A DNA stretch of 64,000 nt from Acidovorax sp. 210-6 (GCF_010020825.1 NZ_JAACJE010000001.1:3038001-3102000), one strand, 5' to 3'. Positions 43,065 to 53,654 are shown, numbered from the stretch's first letter. Program-made: numbers and translations. The notes: generated by a model not told the origin, from the sequence alone.

Positions 43065-43961
43065 ATGAAACTCCACTTTCGCCATGTGGCCCTGGTAGGC
43101 AAGTACCAATACCCTGCCGCCAGCACGGCCGCCTGCGGTGCCCGCAAGGTGCTGGACGACATTGCCCACTTCCTGCACGCCCAAGGCTGCGAGGTGGCGC
43201 TGGAGGCGCAAACCGCCGCCACCTCGGGTCTGACGCAGTACGACACGCTGGACGTCGAAGCCATCGGCAAGCAGTGCGACCTGGGCCTGGTGGTGGGGGG
43301 CGACGGCACCATGCTCAGCATCGGGCGCCAGCTTGCACGCTTTGGCACACCGCTCATCGGCATCAACCAGGGGCGGTTGGGGTTCGTAACCGACATTCCG
43401 CTGGAGAACTACCGCGCCACGCTCACGCCCATGCTGCGCGGCGAGTACGAGGAAGACCACCGCCCGCTGATGCATGCCCAGGTGCAGCGCGAGGGGCGTG
43501 TGGTGTTCGACGCATTGGCCATGAACGATGTGGTGCTCAACCGGGGCGCCACATCGGGCATGGTGGAGGTGCGCGTGGAGGTGGATGGCCATTTCGTGGC
43601 CAACCAGCGTGCCGACGGCCTGATCGTGGCCTCGCCTACGGGGTCCACGGCGTATGCACTGTCGGCGGGCGGGCCCATGCTGCACCCCTCCATTCCAGGC
43701 TGGGTGCTGGTGCCGATTGCGCCGCACACGCTGTCCAACCGGCCCATTGTGCTGGCCGACGTGGCCGAGGTGGCCATCGAACTGGTCAGCGGGCGCGATG
43801 CCAGCGCCAACTTTGACATGCAGTCGCTGGCATCCCTGCTGCATGGCGACCGCATCATCGTGCGCCGCTCGGAATTCAGCGTGCGCTTCTTGCACCCTCG
43901 GGGGTGGAATTACTTCGACACCTTGCGCAAGAAGCTGCGCTGGAATGAAGGAGGATCCTGA
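43065..43961 (+). CDS. nadK: NAD kinase
   Basis: A 298-residue ATP-NAD kinase that phosphorylates NAD+ to NADP+. The catalytic [12 protein letters not shown] motif is at about residues 77-88. [13 protein letters not shown] follows, then NDVVLNRG, the conserved [21 protein letters not shown] substrate loop, and a C-terminal [10 protein letters not shown] segment. The length matches bacterial NadK. It is the first gene of a nadK-recN-rapZ run; recN starts two bases after its stop. It is divergent from hrcA. Confidence 0.97.
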   Translation: MKLHFRHVALVGKYQYPAASTAACGARKVLDDIAHFLHAQGCEVALEAQTAATSGLTQYDTLDVEAIGKQCDLGLVVGGDGTMLSIGRQLARFGTPLIGINQGRLGFVTDIPLENYRATLTPMLRGEYEEDHRPLMHAQVQREGRVVFDALAMNDVVLNRGATSGMVEVRVEVDGHFVANQRADGLIVASPTGSTAYALSAGGPMLHPSIPGWVLVPIAPHTLSNRPIVLADVAEVAIELVSGRDASANFDMQSLASLLHGDRIIVRRSEFSVRFLHPRGWNYFDTLRKKLRWNEGGS

Positions 43962-43963
43962 GC

Positions 43964-45628
43964 ATGGCGCTCAAACGCATCGTTTTGCGTGATTTCGTGA
44001 TCGTCCAGACGCTGGAGCTGGATCTGCATGAGGGCTTCACTGCACTGACCGGCGAAACGGGCGCGGGCAAGTCCATTTTGATCGAGGCCTTGCAACTCAT
44101 CCTGGGTGGGCGCTCCGATGCGGCAGTGGTGCGCGAAGGCGCACAGCGCGCCGACCTGTGCGCCGAGTTCGACGGTGCAGAGCCCCTCACGCCCTGGCTG
44201 GAAGAATCCGGGTTCGATGCCCAGCCGGAGTTGCTGCTGCGACGCACCATCGACGCCACCGGCAAGAGCCGCGCCTGGATCAACGGCCTGCCCGCCACCG
44301 CCGCGCAGTTGCGCCACCTGGGTGAGCGGCTGATCGACATCCACGGCCAGCACGCCTGGCAGAGCTTGACCCGTGCCGACGCGGTGCGTGACCTGCTGGA
44401 TGCCTACGCGGGCGCGTCGCCGCACGAAGTGACGGTCTGCTGGGCGCGCTGGCGCGAGGCACTGCGGGCCTGCGCGCAGGCCCGCAGTGCCCAGGACCAG
44501 TTGCAGCAAGAGCGCGAACGGCTGCAATGGCAACTGTCCGAAATGGACAAGCTCTCGCCCGCCGAAGGCGAATGGGACAGCCTGAATGCCCAGCACACCC
44601 GGCTCACGCACGCCCAGTCGCTGCTGGAATCTGCCCAATCCGCCGTGAACCTGCTCGATGCGGAAGATGGTGGTGCACGCGCAGGGCTGTCGCGGGCACT
44701 GGACACCCTGCAACGCCAGGAGCACCTGGAGCCTGCGTTCAAGGAACTGGCTGGCACACTGGCTTCGGCCCTGGCGCTGACGGACGACGCTTTGCACGGT
44801 CTGCACAGCTACCTGGACCACACCGAGCTCGACCCCGACCGGCTCGCGCAGCTGGACGCCCGCGTGGCCCAATGGCTGGCGCTGGCACGCCGCCACAAAC
44901 GCCCTGCAGAAGAACTGCCCGCGCTGCGCCAATCCTGGGAACAGGCCCTGCAACAGCTGGACGCCGCCAGCGACCTGGCCACGCTGGAGCAGGCCGTGCA
45001 GCAGCATGCCAAGGCCTACCAGGCGGCAGCCCAGGCGCTGTCGCACCAGCGCAGCAAGGCAGCCCCCCGGCTGTCGGCAGAAATCACCGCAGCCATGCAA
45101 GAGCTGGGCATGGCTGGCGGCCAGTTTGTGGTGCAGGTACGCAAATCCGCCGAACCCGCAGCCCATGGGCTGGACGACATCGACTTTCTGGTGGCAGGCC
45201 ATCCTGGCGCCACCCCCCGGCCCATTGGCAAGATCGCCTCGGGCGGTGAGCTCTCGCGCATCTCGCTGGCCATAGCCGTGGCCACCAGCACCTTGGGCAG
45301 CGCAGACACGCTGATCTTCGACGAGGTGGACGCAGGCGTGGGCGGTGCCGTGGCCGCCAGCGTAGGCCGCTTGATGCGCCAGATCGGGCAGGACCGGCAG
45401 GTGCTGGCGGTCACCCATCTGCCACAGGTGGCTGCCAGCGCACACCACCACCTGGTGGTGACCAAGCTGCGTGGCGAGCCCACCACCAGCGCTGTGGCCG
45501 CGGTCGAGGACGACGATCGGGTCGCGGAAATTGCCCGCATGCTGGGTGGCGACAAGCCCACCGCCCGCTCCCTGGCCCACGCCCGCGAAATGCTGGACAC
45601 CACGGCACCCCGCCGCAAGCAGGCCTGA
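43964..45628 (+). CDS. recN: DNA repair protein RecN
   Basis: A 554-residue SMC-like ATPase acting in double-strand-break repair. Walker A is GETGAGKS near the N-terminus. Coiled-coil arms occupy the middle ([19 protein letters not shown] and further helices). The ABC signature region [13 protein letters not shown] and Walker [15 protein letters not shown] are near the C-terminus. It starts two bases after nadK. The start [20 protein letters not shown] is the standard RecN opening. Confidence 0.97.
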   Translation: MALKRIVLRDFVIVQTLELDLHEGFTALTGETGAGKSILIEALQLILGGRSDAAVVREGAQRADLCAEFDGAEPLTPWLEESGFDAQPELLLRRTIDATGKSRAWINGLPATAAQLRHLGERLIDIHGQHAWQSLTRADAVRDLLDAYAGASPHEVTVCWARWREALRACAQARSAQDQLQQERERLQWQLSEMDKLSPAEGEWDSLNAQHTRLTHAQSLLESAQSAVNLLDAEDGGARAGLSRALDTLQRQEHLEPAFKELAGTLASALALTDDALHGLHSYLDHTELDPDRLAQLDARVAQWLALARRHKRPAEELPALRQSWEQALQQLDAASDLATLEQAVQQHAKAYQAAAQALSHQRSKAAPRLSAEITAAMQELGMAGGQFVVQVRKSAEPAAHGLDDIDFLVAGHPGATPRPIGKIASGGELSRISLAIAVATSTLGSADTLIFDEVDAGVGGAVAASVGRLMRQIGQDRQVLAVTHLPQVAASAHHHLVVTKLRGEPTTSAVAAVEDDDRVAEIARMLGGDKPTARSLAHAREMLDTTAPRRKQA

Positions 45629-45642
45629 AAGAACACCCCACC

Positions 45643-46500
45643 ATGGAAATCGTGCTCATCACCGGCATGTCGGGCTCGGGCAAATCCATTGCGCTGCGCG
45701 CGCTGGAAGACGCGGGCTACTACTGCGTGGACAACCTGCCGCCCGAGCTGCTGCTGTCGTTTGTAGCGCTGGAACACACGCACCACGGCAACCGGCTGGC
45801 CATTGCCATGGATGTGCGCAGCGCCACCTCCTTGCCGCTGGTGCCCTCCAAGTTGCAGGAACTGCGCCGCCAGGGTTGCGCCGTGCACTCGATTTTTCTC
45901 GATGCCACCACCGGCACGCTGGTCAGGCGCTTTTCGGAAACGCGCCGCCGCCATCCACTGTCTGGCGACAGGCAGGACGACGGGCGGCTGGCGCTGGTGC
46001 AGGCCATCGAGCTGGAACGCGAGCTTCTGGCGGAGTTGCGCGAGCAGGCCCAGGTCATCGACACCAGCAACCTGCGCGGATCACAATTGCAGGCCTACAT
46101 CAAGGACTTGATCGGCACCGACAAAGGCGGGCTGTCGTTGGTGTTCCAGTCTTTCGCCTTCAAGCACGGCGTACCTGTGGATGCCGACTACGTATTCGAC
46201 GTGCGCATGCTGCCCAACCCGCACTACGAAAACGATCTGCGCGATCTCACCGGGCTGGATGCGCCGGTGGCCGATTTTCTGAAGCAGCAGCCCGAAGTGG
46301 ACGTGATGGAGCAGCACATTGCCGTCTTCCTGGAACACTGGCTGCCCGCCATGGCACGCAACCACCGCAGCTATGTGACCGTGGCCATTGGCTGCACGGG
46401 TGGCCAGCACCGTTCGGTTTATCTGGTGGAGCGACTGGCCGTGCGCTTTGCCAGCCAGTGGCCCACGCTGCGCCGCCACCGCGAGCTGGACGGCCGCTAA
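45643..46500 (+). CDS. rapZ: RNase adapter protein RapZ
   Basis: A 285-residue P-loop protein. In enterobacteria RapZ guides RNase E to the small RNA GlmZ to control GlmS; in betaproteobacteria the RNA target is not established. Walker A GMSGSGKS is at residues 8-15. VDNLPPELL and the C-terminal RNA-binding part [17 protein letters not shown] are visible. It follows recN by 14 bases, and its stop is five bases from the convergent mutY stop. Confidence 0.95.
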   Translation: MEIVLITGMSGSGKSIALRALEDAGYYCVDNLPPELLLSFVALEHTHHGNRLAIAMDVRSATSLPLVPSKLQELRRQGCAVHSIFLDATTGTLVRRFSETRRRHPLSGDRQDDGRLALVQAIELERELLAELREQAQVIDTSNLRGSQLQAYIKDLIGTDKGGLSLVFQSFAFKHGVPVDADYVFDVRMLPNPHYENDLRDLTGLDAPVADFLKQQPEVDVMEQHIAVFLEHWLPAMARNHRSYVTVAIGCTGGQHRSVYLVERLAVRFASQWPTLRRHRELDGR

Positions 46501-46505
46501 GCCCG

Positions 46506-47555
46506 CTACGCTACGCCCGACTGCAGCAGTTTGCGCACCGGTGCGGCCAGTCCCAGCGCGGCTGTCTCTGCCAAGGCGTACCAACCGCCAGGCACAGGCA
46601 TGGCAGGCAGCTGCGCCACCGTGGCCACCACGCGGTGCAGGTACAGGTCACGGTGGGTCAGTACATGCAGCATGGAAGGGTGTTCCTGCTGCAGCTGGGC
46701 CTGCGCACCTTCCAGCCAGGCCATCAGCGCTTCGCGCTCCTCGAACACCGGCAGGCTGTACAAGCCCGCCCAGATACCCCGTTCAGGACGGCGCTCCAGC
46801 CACACCTGGCCCTGGGCATCCTGCAATTGCAGCAACCACCATGCCTGGGCCTTGCGCACCAGCTTGCGTGTGCGCACCGGGTACTGCTCGGGGGTGCCTT
46901 TGGCCCGAGCCACACAGTGCGCCTGCAAGGGGCACGCCTCACAGCGGGGCTGGCGGGGCAAGCACACCATGGCCCCCAGATCCATCATTCCCTGGGTGTA
47001 GCGCGGCATGGATTCATCCAGCTGCTGGGTCGGCAGCAAGTCCTGGGCATGCTGCCAGAGTGCGCGCTCCTGCGGCGCCTGCGCCAGGTCGCCGCCAAAG
47101 CCCAACAGGCGAGTCAGAACACGGCGCACGTTGGCGTCCAGAATGGGAGCCCGCTGGCCAAAACAGAATGCGGCAATGGCGCCTGCGGTAGAGCGACCTA
47201 TGCCTGGCAGGGCCGACAGTTCTGCCACCGTGGCGGGAAAACGGCCTCCGTGCACCTGCACCACCTGCTGCGCACAACGGTGCAGATTGCGGGCACGGCT
47301 GTAGTAGCCCAGCCCGCTCCACAAGGCCAACACATCGTCCGGCGGCGCCGCTGCCAGCGCATGCACATCAGGAAACCGCGCCAGGAAACGTGCGTAGTAG
47401 TCCAGCACCGTAGCCACCTGCGTCTGCTGCAGCATGATTTCGGAGAGCCAAACGCGATAAGGATCACGGGTGCACTGCCATGGCAGGCTGGAGCGGCCAT
47501 GTTCGGCCTGCCAGCGCACCACCAGGGGTGCCACTGGCGGGAGGGCACCACTCAT
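46506..47555 (-). CDS. mutY: A/G-specific adenine glycosylase MutY
   Basis: A 349-residue base-excision enzyme removing adenine opposite 8-oxoguanine. The catalytic glutamate is in VWLSEIMLQQTQV; the helix-hairpin-helix is LSALPGIGRSTAGAIAAF and the catalytic aspartate lies in ILDANVRRVL. The [4Fe-4S] ligands follow C-x6-C-x2-C-x5-C in CLPRQPRCEACPLQAHC. A C-terminal NUDIX-like 8-oxoG recognition domain completes it. Its ATG overlaps the stop of the upstream dynamin-like GTPase gene by four bases. Confidence 0.97.
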   Translation of the reverse strand: MSGALPPVAPLVVRWQAEHGRSSLPWQCTRDPYRVWLSEIMLQQTQVATVLDYYARFLARFPDVHALAAAPPDDVLALWSGLGYYSRARNLHRCAQQVVQVHGGRFPATVAELSALPGIGRSTAGAIAAFCFGQRAPILDANVRRVLTRLLGFGGDLAQAPQERALWQHAQDLLPTQQLDESMPRYTQGMMDLGAMVCLPRQPRCEACPLQAHCVARAKGTPEQYPVRTRKLVRKAQAWWLLQLQDAQGQVWLERRPERGIWAGLYSLPVFEEREALMAWLEGAQAQLQQEHPSMLHVLTHRDLYLHRVVATVAQLPAMPVPGGWYALAETAALGLAAPVRKLLQSGVA

Positions 47556-49516
47556 GCTGGGGCAAAGATATCGTGGTGCTCGACCTCGGCCGGATCTTCG
47601 GCCAGGGCCATGAGCTGCTCGGTCAGCTGCAGCAGATGGTCGTCCAGCCGCTGCAGTTCGGCCTCGCCTTCCTCGATCTCGGTGATGCGCTCTTCCAGGC
47701 CGGTAGCGGCCTGCTGGATGCGGTCCACCGCCTCGATGCGGCGCGCAAAGCTGCGCTTGCGCTCACGCAGTTGGGCATCAAGCTGGGCCGTGGCGGACTT
47801 GCTCCACAGTTCCAGGTCGTTGGCCACCGATTCGTACACCGAGCGCAAGCGGATGGACAGCGCGCGCCCCAGTCGTTCGGCAAATTCCGGCTGCAACAGT
47901 TTGAGCGTATTGCCCATGCCCAGGTACTGCAGGTGTCCTTGCTCGATGCGCGCAATTTCGTTACCGAATTCCTGAAGCTGGGGCGCCGCAGGAACCTGCA
48001 GCGAAAAGCCAAACTCGGCATTGAGCTGACGAAACGTGCCTTCCAACATGGCCTGGATTTCCGTGGCAGCAGACTGCACACCATCGAGCGTGTCCTGCAA
48101 CTCACGGAAAACTTCTTCATACTGCTTGCGCACACCCAGCTTGAGACCCTTTTGCTGCAGGCTGGCCATCAGCGGCGCCAGTTGCTCCTTGAGGGCCTTG
48201 CTGCCGAGCTTGTGGAACACATCGCGCAAGAGCTTGATGTGCACGGCCCGCACGGCATGGATACGCGTGGTGCTCAGGTCAAACTCGCGCTGTTCCTGCT
48301 CGATGCGGTTGCGCATGGCCAGGATGACGGACGAATTTTTGCCGCGCAGGCTGCGCAGTTCCAGCATCTGCTCGTCCAGGTCCCGCCGACGGATGTTGAG
48401 CACCCGCGCCGTTTCAGTGCGCAGGCTGGCAATGCCTGCACTGATGGCCGAACGCAGAATGGCCTGGCGCTGGCCCATGATGCCGCGCCCGAGCGCCTCT
48501 TCCAGAACCGGCAGGCCGCTGGCCTCCAGCATGACGTCGTCGCACTGGATCTTGGCCACCAGCCCCTTTTGGGCCGAGACGGGCAGCACCTGGTCCAACC
48601 GCACGCCCAGCATTTCGGCGGAGGTCTGGCGCTGGCGCTCCAGTTGGTCCTGGATTTGCTGGGCCGAGTTGAGCGTGTCCCAGAGGGTGTCGATCTTGTT
48701 GAGCACCACCAGGCGCGCGTCGGCCCCTTGCGATGCGGCTGCCAGATGCTCGCGCCAGATGCTCAGGTCCGAGCGGGTCACGCCCGTGTCCGCACCCAGA
48801 ATGAACACCACTGCATGGGCCTGCGGAATCAGGTTGACGGTCAGTTCGGGCTCGGCACCCACAGCGTTGAGGCCCGGCGTGTCCAGAATGACCAAGCCCT
48901 GCTTGAGCAACGGATGGGGCAGGTTGATGATGGCGTGACGCCACAGAGGCACCTCGACCATGCCCTGCGCATCGAGCGACGGGTTGTCATCGGGCATGTC
49001 GTCATGCCAGAAGCCCATGGCCCGTGCATCGTCCACGCTGACCTTGCGCACCTGCGCCACTTTTTCGAGCGCACGCGAAATCTGATCGGCATCCCCTACC
49101 TGCAAGGGCACCTCGACCCAGCGCTCGGGCTTGAGCCGCCACTCGGCCAGCCCCTGCATCTGCAGGCGCGTTTCAATGGGAAGAAGGCGCAGGCAATGAG
49201 GAACCTGCGGGTCGTAGCCCAGCTCGGTGGGGCACATTGTGGTGCGCCCCGCACTGGCCGGCATGATGCGCCTGCCGTAGTCGGCAAAGAAGATGGCGTT
49301 GATCAGCTCGGACTTGCCGCGCGAGAACTCGGCCACGAAGGCCACCATGATGCGGTCGGACCGCAGTTGCCCTTCGAGCCGTTGCAAACGCTCCTGGACG
49401 GCGGCATCCATGAGATCGTGCGCAGACATCCACTCGCCCAGCTGCTTGAGTTGCCGGGCGAATTCGCGCCGCCAGGCGCCATGCTGCTCGAACTGCTCGT
49501 TGAAGGAGGGTCCCAC
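47552..49516 (-). CDS. Dynamin-family GTPase
   Basis: A 654-residue bacterial dynamin-like protein. The G1 P-loop is AEFSRGKS at 62-69, with alanine in place of the usual first glycine. Other G motifs are present: TTMCPTEL (G2), DTPGLN (G3) and NKID (G4). The C-terminal half is charged and helical, rich in coiled-coil-like segments. No membrane helix is seen. Function is unknown; other bacterial dynamins remodel or protect membranes. The start is GTG at 49516, with GGGAG five to six bases upstream. It is coupled to mutY by a four-base overlap and lies downstream of mutM. Confidence 0.9.
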   Translation of the reverse strand: MGPSFNEQFEQHGAWRREFARQLKQLGEWMSAHDLMDAAVQERLQRLEGQLRSDRIMVAFVAEFSRGKSELINAIFFADYGRRIMPASAGRTTMCPTELGYDPQVPHCLRLLPIETRLQMQGLAEWRLKPERWVEVPLQVGDADQISRALEKVAQVRKVSVDDARAMGFWHDDMPDDNPSLDAQGMVEVPLWRHAIINLPHPLLKQGLVILDTPGLNAVGAEPELTVNLIPQAHAVVFILGADTGVTRSDLSIWREHLAAASQGADARLVVLNKIDTLWDTLNSAQQIQDQLERQRQTSAEMLGVRLDQVLPVSAQKGLVAKIQCDDVMLEASGLPVLEEALGRGIMGQRQAILRSAISAGIASLRTETARVLNIRRRDLDEQMLELRSLRGKNSSVILAMRNRIEQEQREFDLSTTRIHAVRAVHIKLLRDVFHKLGSKALKEQLAPLMASLQQKGLKLGVRKQYEEVFRELQDTLDGVQSAATEIQAMLEGTFRQLNAEFGFSLQVPAAPQLQEFGNEIARIEQGHLQYLGMGNTLKLLQPEFAERLGRALSIRLRSVYESVANDLELWSKSATAQLDAQLRERKRSFARRIEAVDRIQQAATGLEERITEIEEGEAELQRLDDHLLQLTEQLMALAEDPAEVEHHDIFAPA

Positions 49517-49626
49517 TTTGCTCCCGATGGTCTATGGATAGGCTGCCACGAATAGGCACAAAATATAGCACCGGACGCAGCCATTGCGCCCTGCACCACG
49601 AGGAAACGTGGTTTCAGCGCCTCAAA

Positions 49627-50442
49627 TCAGGGACGCTGACAGCGTGGACAAAAGAAGCTGCTGCGCTGCCCCTGCCGCTCCATGCGCACCTGGGTGCCGC
49701 ACACCCTGCAGGGTAGGCCCTCCCGGCCATACACCTGTGCATGCTGCTGAAATTCCCCGGCGTGGCCATGTGCGCTGGCGAAGTCCCGCAAGGTGCTCCC
49801 CCCCAGATTCACCGCCTCGGCCAACACTTCGCGGATGGCCGCATGGAGCCGGTGCGCCCGTGCGGGGCCGATGCGCAAGGCGGGGGTGCTGGGTCGGATG
49901 CCCGCTCGGAACAAGGCCTCACACGCATAGATGTTGCCCACACCAACCACCACGCGCCCCGACAGCAGAAGTTGCTTGATCGCCTGGCGGCTGTGGCGCA
50001 GCGCAAGAAGCCAGTTACGCATTTGAAAATCGTCCGACAGGGGTTCCACCCCCAGGCCGCCCAGCAGTTTGCACGCCATCGGATCCTGCAAACTGGCCAC
50101 ATGGACCACGGCGCCGAAGCGCCGCGGATCATGCAAACGCAGCGTCCCCCGGTCGGTGCAAACATCGAAATGGTCGTGTGGGCCCGGCTCAGTAGGTTGC
50201 ACCAGCCAGCGCAGACTGCCGGACATGCCCAGGTGCACGATCAGGCAGCCTTCGTCCAACTCCAGCAACAGGTACTTGCCACGCCGCCCCACGGCGGTGA
50301 AGACACGCCCGACCAAGCGGGCTGGGTCACAGCCCAGTGGCCAACGCAAGGGTTTGCCAAGCACCACCGCTCGTATCCGCGCTCCCACCAAGGCGGTAGC
50401 AATGCCACGGCGAGTGACTTCCACTTCGGGCAACTCCGGCAT
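49627..50442 (-). CDS. mutM: Formamidopyrimidine-DNA glycosylase MutM
   Basis: A 271-residue Fpg/MutM glycosylase/AP lyase that removes 8-oxoguanine. It begins MPELPEVE, the invariant N-terminus in which Pro2 is the catalytic nucleophile, so the start at 50442 is certain. The conserved lysine lies in [10 protein letters not shown]. The helix-two-turn-helix region is [17 protein letters not shown]. The C-terminal zinc finger has four cysteines (CRVCG...CPRC). It lies near mutY on the same strand, with the dynamin-like gene between them, and is divergent from the TPR gene. Confidence 0.97.
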   Translation of the reverse strand: MPELPEVEVTRRGIATALVGARIRAVVLGKPLRWPLGCDPARLVGRVFTAVGRRGKYLLLELDEGCLIVHLGMSGSLRWLVQPTEPGPHDHFDVCTDRGTLRLHDPRRFGAVVHVASLQDPMACKLLGGLGVEPLSDDFQMRNWLLALRHSRQAIKQLLLSGRVVVGVGNIYACEALFRAGIRPSTPALRIGPARAHRLHAAIREVLAEAVNLGGSTLRDFASAHGHAGEFQQHAQVYGREGLPCRVCGTQVRMERQGQRSSFFCPRCQRP

Positions 50443-50488
50443 AAAGGTACTCCCGTTGCCCACCACGGGCATGGATTATTATGGTTTG

Positions 50489-52249
50489 ATGCTCCATATT
50501 CTTCGCATTCTGGCGACCTTCTTGCCGGGCGCACTCGTGGCGAGCGCCTGTCTCGCAGCACCCCCACAAACACCCCAGCACCAGACTGCCGCCCCAGGGG
50601 ACAGGCCGATCGCTTCGGCGCTGCTGGATGCCACCCTGTTTTACGAAATACTGCTGGGAGAAATCGTCACACGCGAAGGTGATCCCGGCACCGGGTATGC
50701 ACTGGTCCTGGAGGCGGCCCGCCGCAGCAACGACGAGCGGCTGTTCCAACGTGCCACGGACATCGCCCTGCAGGCGCGTGCGGGAGACCAGGCACTGGCT
50801 GCCGCCCAGGCCTGGAAGCAGGCGACACCGCAGTCCACCGACGCCAACCGCTATGTGCTGCAGATCCTGATCGCCCTCAACCGCATCGACGACATTCCCA
50901 CCCCCCTGCGCGAGATGCTGGACCAGACGCCGGGCGCCGAAAAGCCGGGAATGCTGCTGGCCTTGCCACAGTTGTTGCGCAGAGCGCCAGACAAGGCGCA
51001 AGCCGCGCGCATGCTCGAAAAGGCACTGAACACTGAACTGCGCGCCGAGGGGGCCGCCGCCGCCGCTGCCTGGACGGCCATCGGACGCATGCGCCTGCAG
51101 GCCCAAGACGCCACCGGAGCCCTGGATGCGGCGCGGCGGGGGCAGGCGTCACAAGCACAAGCCGACGGTCCTGCCGTGCTCGCCCTGGAACTGATGGAAA
51201 ACGGCACTGCCGATGCCGAGCCCTTATTGACCGCCTACCTGCGGCAACGTCCCAGCCCTGAAGTGCGCATGGCCTATGCCCGGCTGTTGCTTGAACAACA
51301 GCGCTACCCCGAGGCCCGCAGCCAATTGAAGGCCGTGACCACCGAAAAGCCCGACCTGCCTCAGGCTTGGCTCGCGCAGGCGGCGCTTCAGGTACAAGAC
51401 CAGCAGTACGAGGCCGCCGAAGCATCGCTGGGTGAACTGCTGCGCCTCGCAAAGTCATCGCCGGACAATGAAACGCTGCGTGCCAGCCTGACGCAGGCCT
51501 ACCTGTTGCATGCTCAGATCGCGGAAAAGCGCGGGGACTATGCGGCAGCTGAGCAATGGTTGCAGCGCATCGAAGACGGCAAGGAGCTTTTCAGCGCCCA
51601 AACCCGGCGCGCATCCTTGCTGGCCCGCCAGGGCAAGCTCAAGGAAGCCCGCGCCCTGTTGCAGAGCCTGCCCGCCGAGACCGATGAGGCCCGGCGCATG
51701 AACCAACAAGCCGAGGTGCAATTGCTGCGCGATGCACGTGCATACCGCGAGGCCTACACACTGCAGGGAAAGCTGGTCAAGGCCACCCCCGATGACGACG
51801 ATCTGGAGTACGAGCTGGCCATGCTGGCAGACAAACTGGGGCGGCACGACGAAATGGAGCGCCTGTTGCGCAAGGTGATTGCCCGCAACCCCAACTACCA
51901 CCATGCGCTCAACGCCCTGGGCTACTCGCTGGCCGACCGTGGAGTACAACTCGAAGAAGCCAGGCTCCTGATCGAGCGCGCCCTGAGCCTGGCCCCCAAC
52001 GACCCCTTCATCACCGACAGCCTGGGCTGGATCGAGTACCGCATGGGCAATATGCCCCAGGCGCGCCAATTGCTGGAACGCGCCTACCGGCTGCGCCCCG
52101 ACGCAGAAATTGCGGCGCACCTGGGCGAAGTGCTCTGGGTCTTGGGCGAAAAAGAGGCGGCGCGGAAGCTCTGGAAGGAAAGCGCCAGGCTCAATGCCGA
52201 CAATGAGGTGCTGCGCGAAACCCTCAAGCGCCTGGGTGTCAAGCCCTGA
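50489..52249 (+). CDS. Exported tetratricopeptide-repeat protein
   Basis: A 586-residue protein with a signal peptide (LHILRILATFLPGALVASACLA) and helical repeats through most of its length. Recognisable TPR-type units include YPEARSQLKAVTTEKPDLPQ and, near the C-terminus, NALGYSLADRGVQLEEARLL and DSLGWIEYRMGNMPQARQLL. Such proteins are scaffolds for assemblies in the envelope; the partners are unknown. It lies directly before lolB and ispE in a conserved betaproteobacterial order. The start could instead be ATG 50471 (MDYYGL), but the downstream ATG gives a more typical signal peptide, and promoter-like TTGCCC and TATGGT boxes straddle the upstream ATG. Confidence 0.88.
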   Translation: MLHILRILATFLPGALVASACLAAPPQTPQHQTAAPGDRPIASALLDATLFYEILLGEIVTREGDPGTGYALVLEAARRSNDERLFQRATDIALQARAGDQALAAAQAWKQATPQSTDANRYVLQILIALNRIDDIPTPLREMLDQTPGAEKPGMLLALPQLLRRAPDKAQAARMLEKALNTELRAEGAAAAAAWTAIGRMRLQAQDATGALDAARRGQASQAQADGPAVLALELMENGTADAEPLLTAYLRQRPSPEVRMAYARLLLEQQRYPEARSQLKAVTTEKPDLPQAWLAQAALQVQDQQYEAAEASLGELLRLAKSSPDNETLRASLTQAYLLHAQIAEKRGDYAAAEQWLQRIEDGKELFSAQTRRASLLARQGKLKEARALLQSLPAETDEARRMNQQAEVQLLRDARAYREAYTLQGKLVKATPDDDDLEYELAMLADKLGRHDEMERLLRKVIARNPNYHHALNALGYSLADRGVQLEEARLLIERALSLAPNDPFITDSLGWIEYRMGNMPQARQLLERAYRLRPDAEIAAHLGEVLWVLGEKEAARKLWKESARLNADNEVLRETLKRLGVKP

Positions 52250-52270
52250 GAAGGCGTGAGAGTCCCCTTC

Positions 52271-52780
52271 ATGTCTCCCTGGAACCGGCGCGCCCTCTGC
52301 CAGGCCGGGCTGTATGCCCTGTCGTCGGTGTGGCTGGTGGGCTGTGCGCAGCCACAGCGCCGCAGTACGCATACGCCGTCCACCGGCCCCTGGAGTGGAC
52401 GCATCCATCTGCGTGTGGACGACCCTGATGCTCCTCGCTCCTTCGCCGCCCATTTCGACCTGCAGGGCTCCGCAGACAACGGCCGCCTGGAACTGTCCAC
52501 CCCGCTGGGCACCCTGCTGGCGCGTCTTCAATGGTCTGTGGGCGAAGCCTCCATTGAAACAGCCCAGGAACGCCGCAGCGCAGCAACACTTTCAGCCCTG
52601 CTGCGCGAGGTGACGGGCGAAGCCCTGCCCATTGATGCGCTGTTCGACTGGCTCTCAGGAGTGCCCACCTTGGCTGGCGGTTGGCAGGCAGACCTGCAGC
52701 AACTGGACGAAGGACGCCTGAGTGCCACACGCACCCAGCCACCACCAGCCGCCATGCTGCGCATACTGCTGAACCCCTGA
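52271..52780 (+). CDS. lolB: Outer-membrane lipoprotein LolB
   Basis: A 169-residue lipoprotein with a lipobox LVGC after a short signal sequence. The beta-barrel half resembles LolB, which receives lipoproteins from LolA and inserts them in the outer membrane. GRIHLRVDD and AHFDLQGSADNGRLELSTPLGT fit LolB, as does the C-terminal LQQLDEGRLSATRTQPPPA. It complements the lolC/lolD genes located elsewhere in the window. It lies between the TPR gene and ispE. The sequence is divergent, as is usual for LolB; context strengthens the call. Confidence 0.88.
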   Translation: MSPWNRRALCQAGLYALSSVWLVGCAQPQRRSTHTPSTGPWSGRIHLRVDDPDAPRSFAAHFDLQGSADNGRLELSTPLGTLLARLQWSVGEASIETAQERRSAATLSALLREVTGEALPIDALFDWLSGVPTLAGGWQADLQQLDEGRLSATRTQPPPAAMLRILLNP

Positions 52781-52802
52781 CACCGCCCTGCCTTCTTTTG
52801 CG

Positions 52803-53654
52803 ATGCTGTCCCTTTACGACGTTCCAGCCCCCGCCAAACTGAATCTCTTTCTGCACATCACCGGGCGCAGGGACGATGGCTACCACCTGCTGCAATCGGT
52901 TTTCATGCTGATCGACTGGTGCGACACACTGCACTTCTCGCTGCGCAGGGACGGCCAGCTCACGCGCGAAGACCTGGGCCCCGCACTGCCCCCAGACGAT
53001 TTGACGCTGCGCGCTGCGCGCGCGCTGCAGCAGAGCACGGGCTGCTCCCTGGGCGCGCATATCGGCGTGCTCAAGCGGGTTCCGGCGCAGGCGGGCATGG
53101 GCGGGGGCTCCTCGGACGCCGCCACCACGCTGCTGGCACTCAACCGCCTCTGGAAGCTGGGCCTGCGCACGCCGCAACTGCAGGCCATTGCGGTGCGCCT
53201 GGGTGCCGACGTGCCGTTTTTCCTGTGCGGCCACCATGCCTGGGTCGAGGGCATTGGCGAACGCATCACACCTCTTACAGGTGCGAGCGCGCTGCCGACT
53301 GCGCGCTTTGCCGTGGTCAAACCCGCGGCTGGCATCGAGACCGCAAAAATTTTTGCATCCCCCGCTTTGAAGCGCGATTCAGATAGTGCTACAATCTTAG
53401 GCTTTGCTGCAGCACACTACGACTTTGGTCGTAACGACTTGCAAAGCGTCGCGCAGGCACTGTGCCCCGATGTGCAACAAGCCCTCGATTGGCTCCAAGC
53501 ACGCGGATTACATGGTAGAATGACGGGCTCTGGAAGTGCAGTGTTTGCACAAATGCCACATGCAGTGGATCTTAGCGGTGCTCCTGGCACCTGGCTGGTC
53601 AAGGCATGCGAGAATCTGACGCTGCATCCTCTGGCAGGATGGGCAGAGGATTGA
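52803..53654 (+). CDS. ispE: 4-diphosphocytidyl-2-C-methyl-D-erythritol kinase IspE
   Basis: A 283-residue GHMP kinase of the MEP pathway. It starts LSLYDVPAPAKLNLFLHITG; the ATP-binding glycine loop is PAQAGMGGGSSDAATTL and the C-terminal GHMP motif is MTGSGSAVFA. A well-formed promoter (TTGAAG-17-TACAAT) is embedded in the coding sequence at 53367-53395, where the protein reads ALKRDSDSATI, so the same bases code for protein and probably drive the downstream tRNA-Gln and prs genes. It follows lolB by 22 bases. Together with ispH it is the second MEP gene in the window. Confidence 0.96.
   Translation: MLSLYDVPAPAKLNLFLHITGRRDDGYHLLQSVFMLIDWCDTLHFSLRRDGQLTREDLGPALPPDDLTLRAARALQQSTGCSLGAHIGVLKRVPAQAGMGGGSSDAATTLLALNRLWKLGLRTPQLQAIAVRLGADVPFFLCGHHAWVEGIGERITPLTGASALPTARFAVVKPAAGIETAKIFASPALKRDSDSATILGFAAAHYDFGRNDLQSVAQALCPDVQQALDWLQARGLHGRMTGSGSAVFAQMPHAVDLSGAPGTWLVKACENLTLHPLAGWAED
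53367..53395 (+). promoter_or_regulatory. Sigma70-like promoter inside ispE, for tRNA-Gln and prs
   Basis: TTGAAG (53367-53372), a 17-base spacer and TACAAT (53390-53395) are close to consensus with optimal spacing. Transcription would start near 53402 and run through the 3' end of ispE into tRNA-Gln and prs. Confidence 0.65.

Noticed and set aside
53346-53400. Possible twelfth copy of the interspersed repeat inside ispE
   Set aside because: It has a TTTTTGCATCC block and GCTTTGAAGCGC, but the right GCTAT...ATAGC hairpin is absent. The segment encodes a plausible IspE sequence and is better explained as coding DNA with a promoter.
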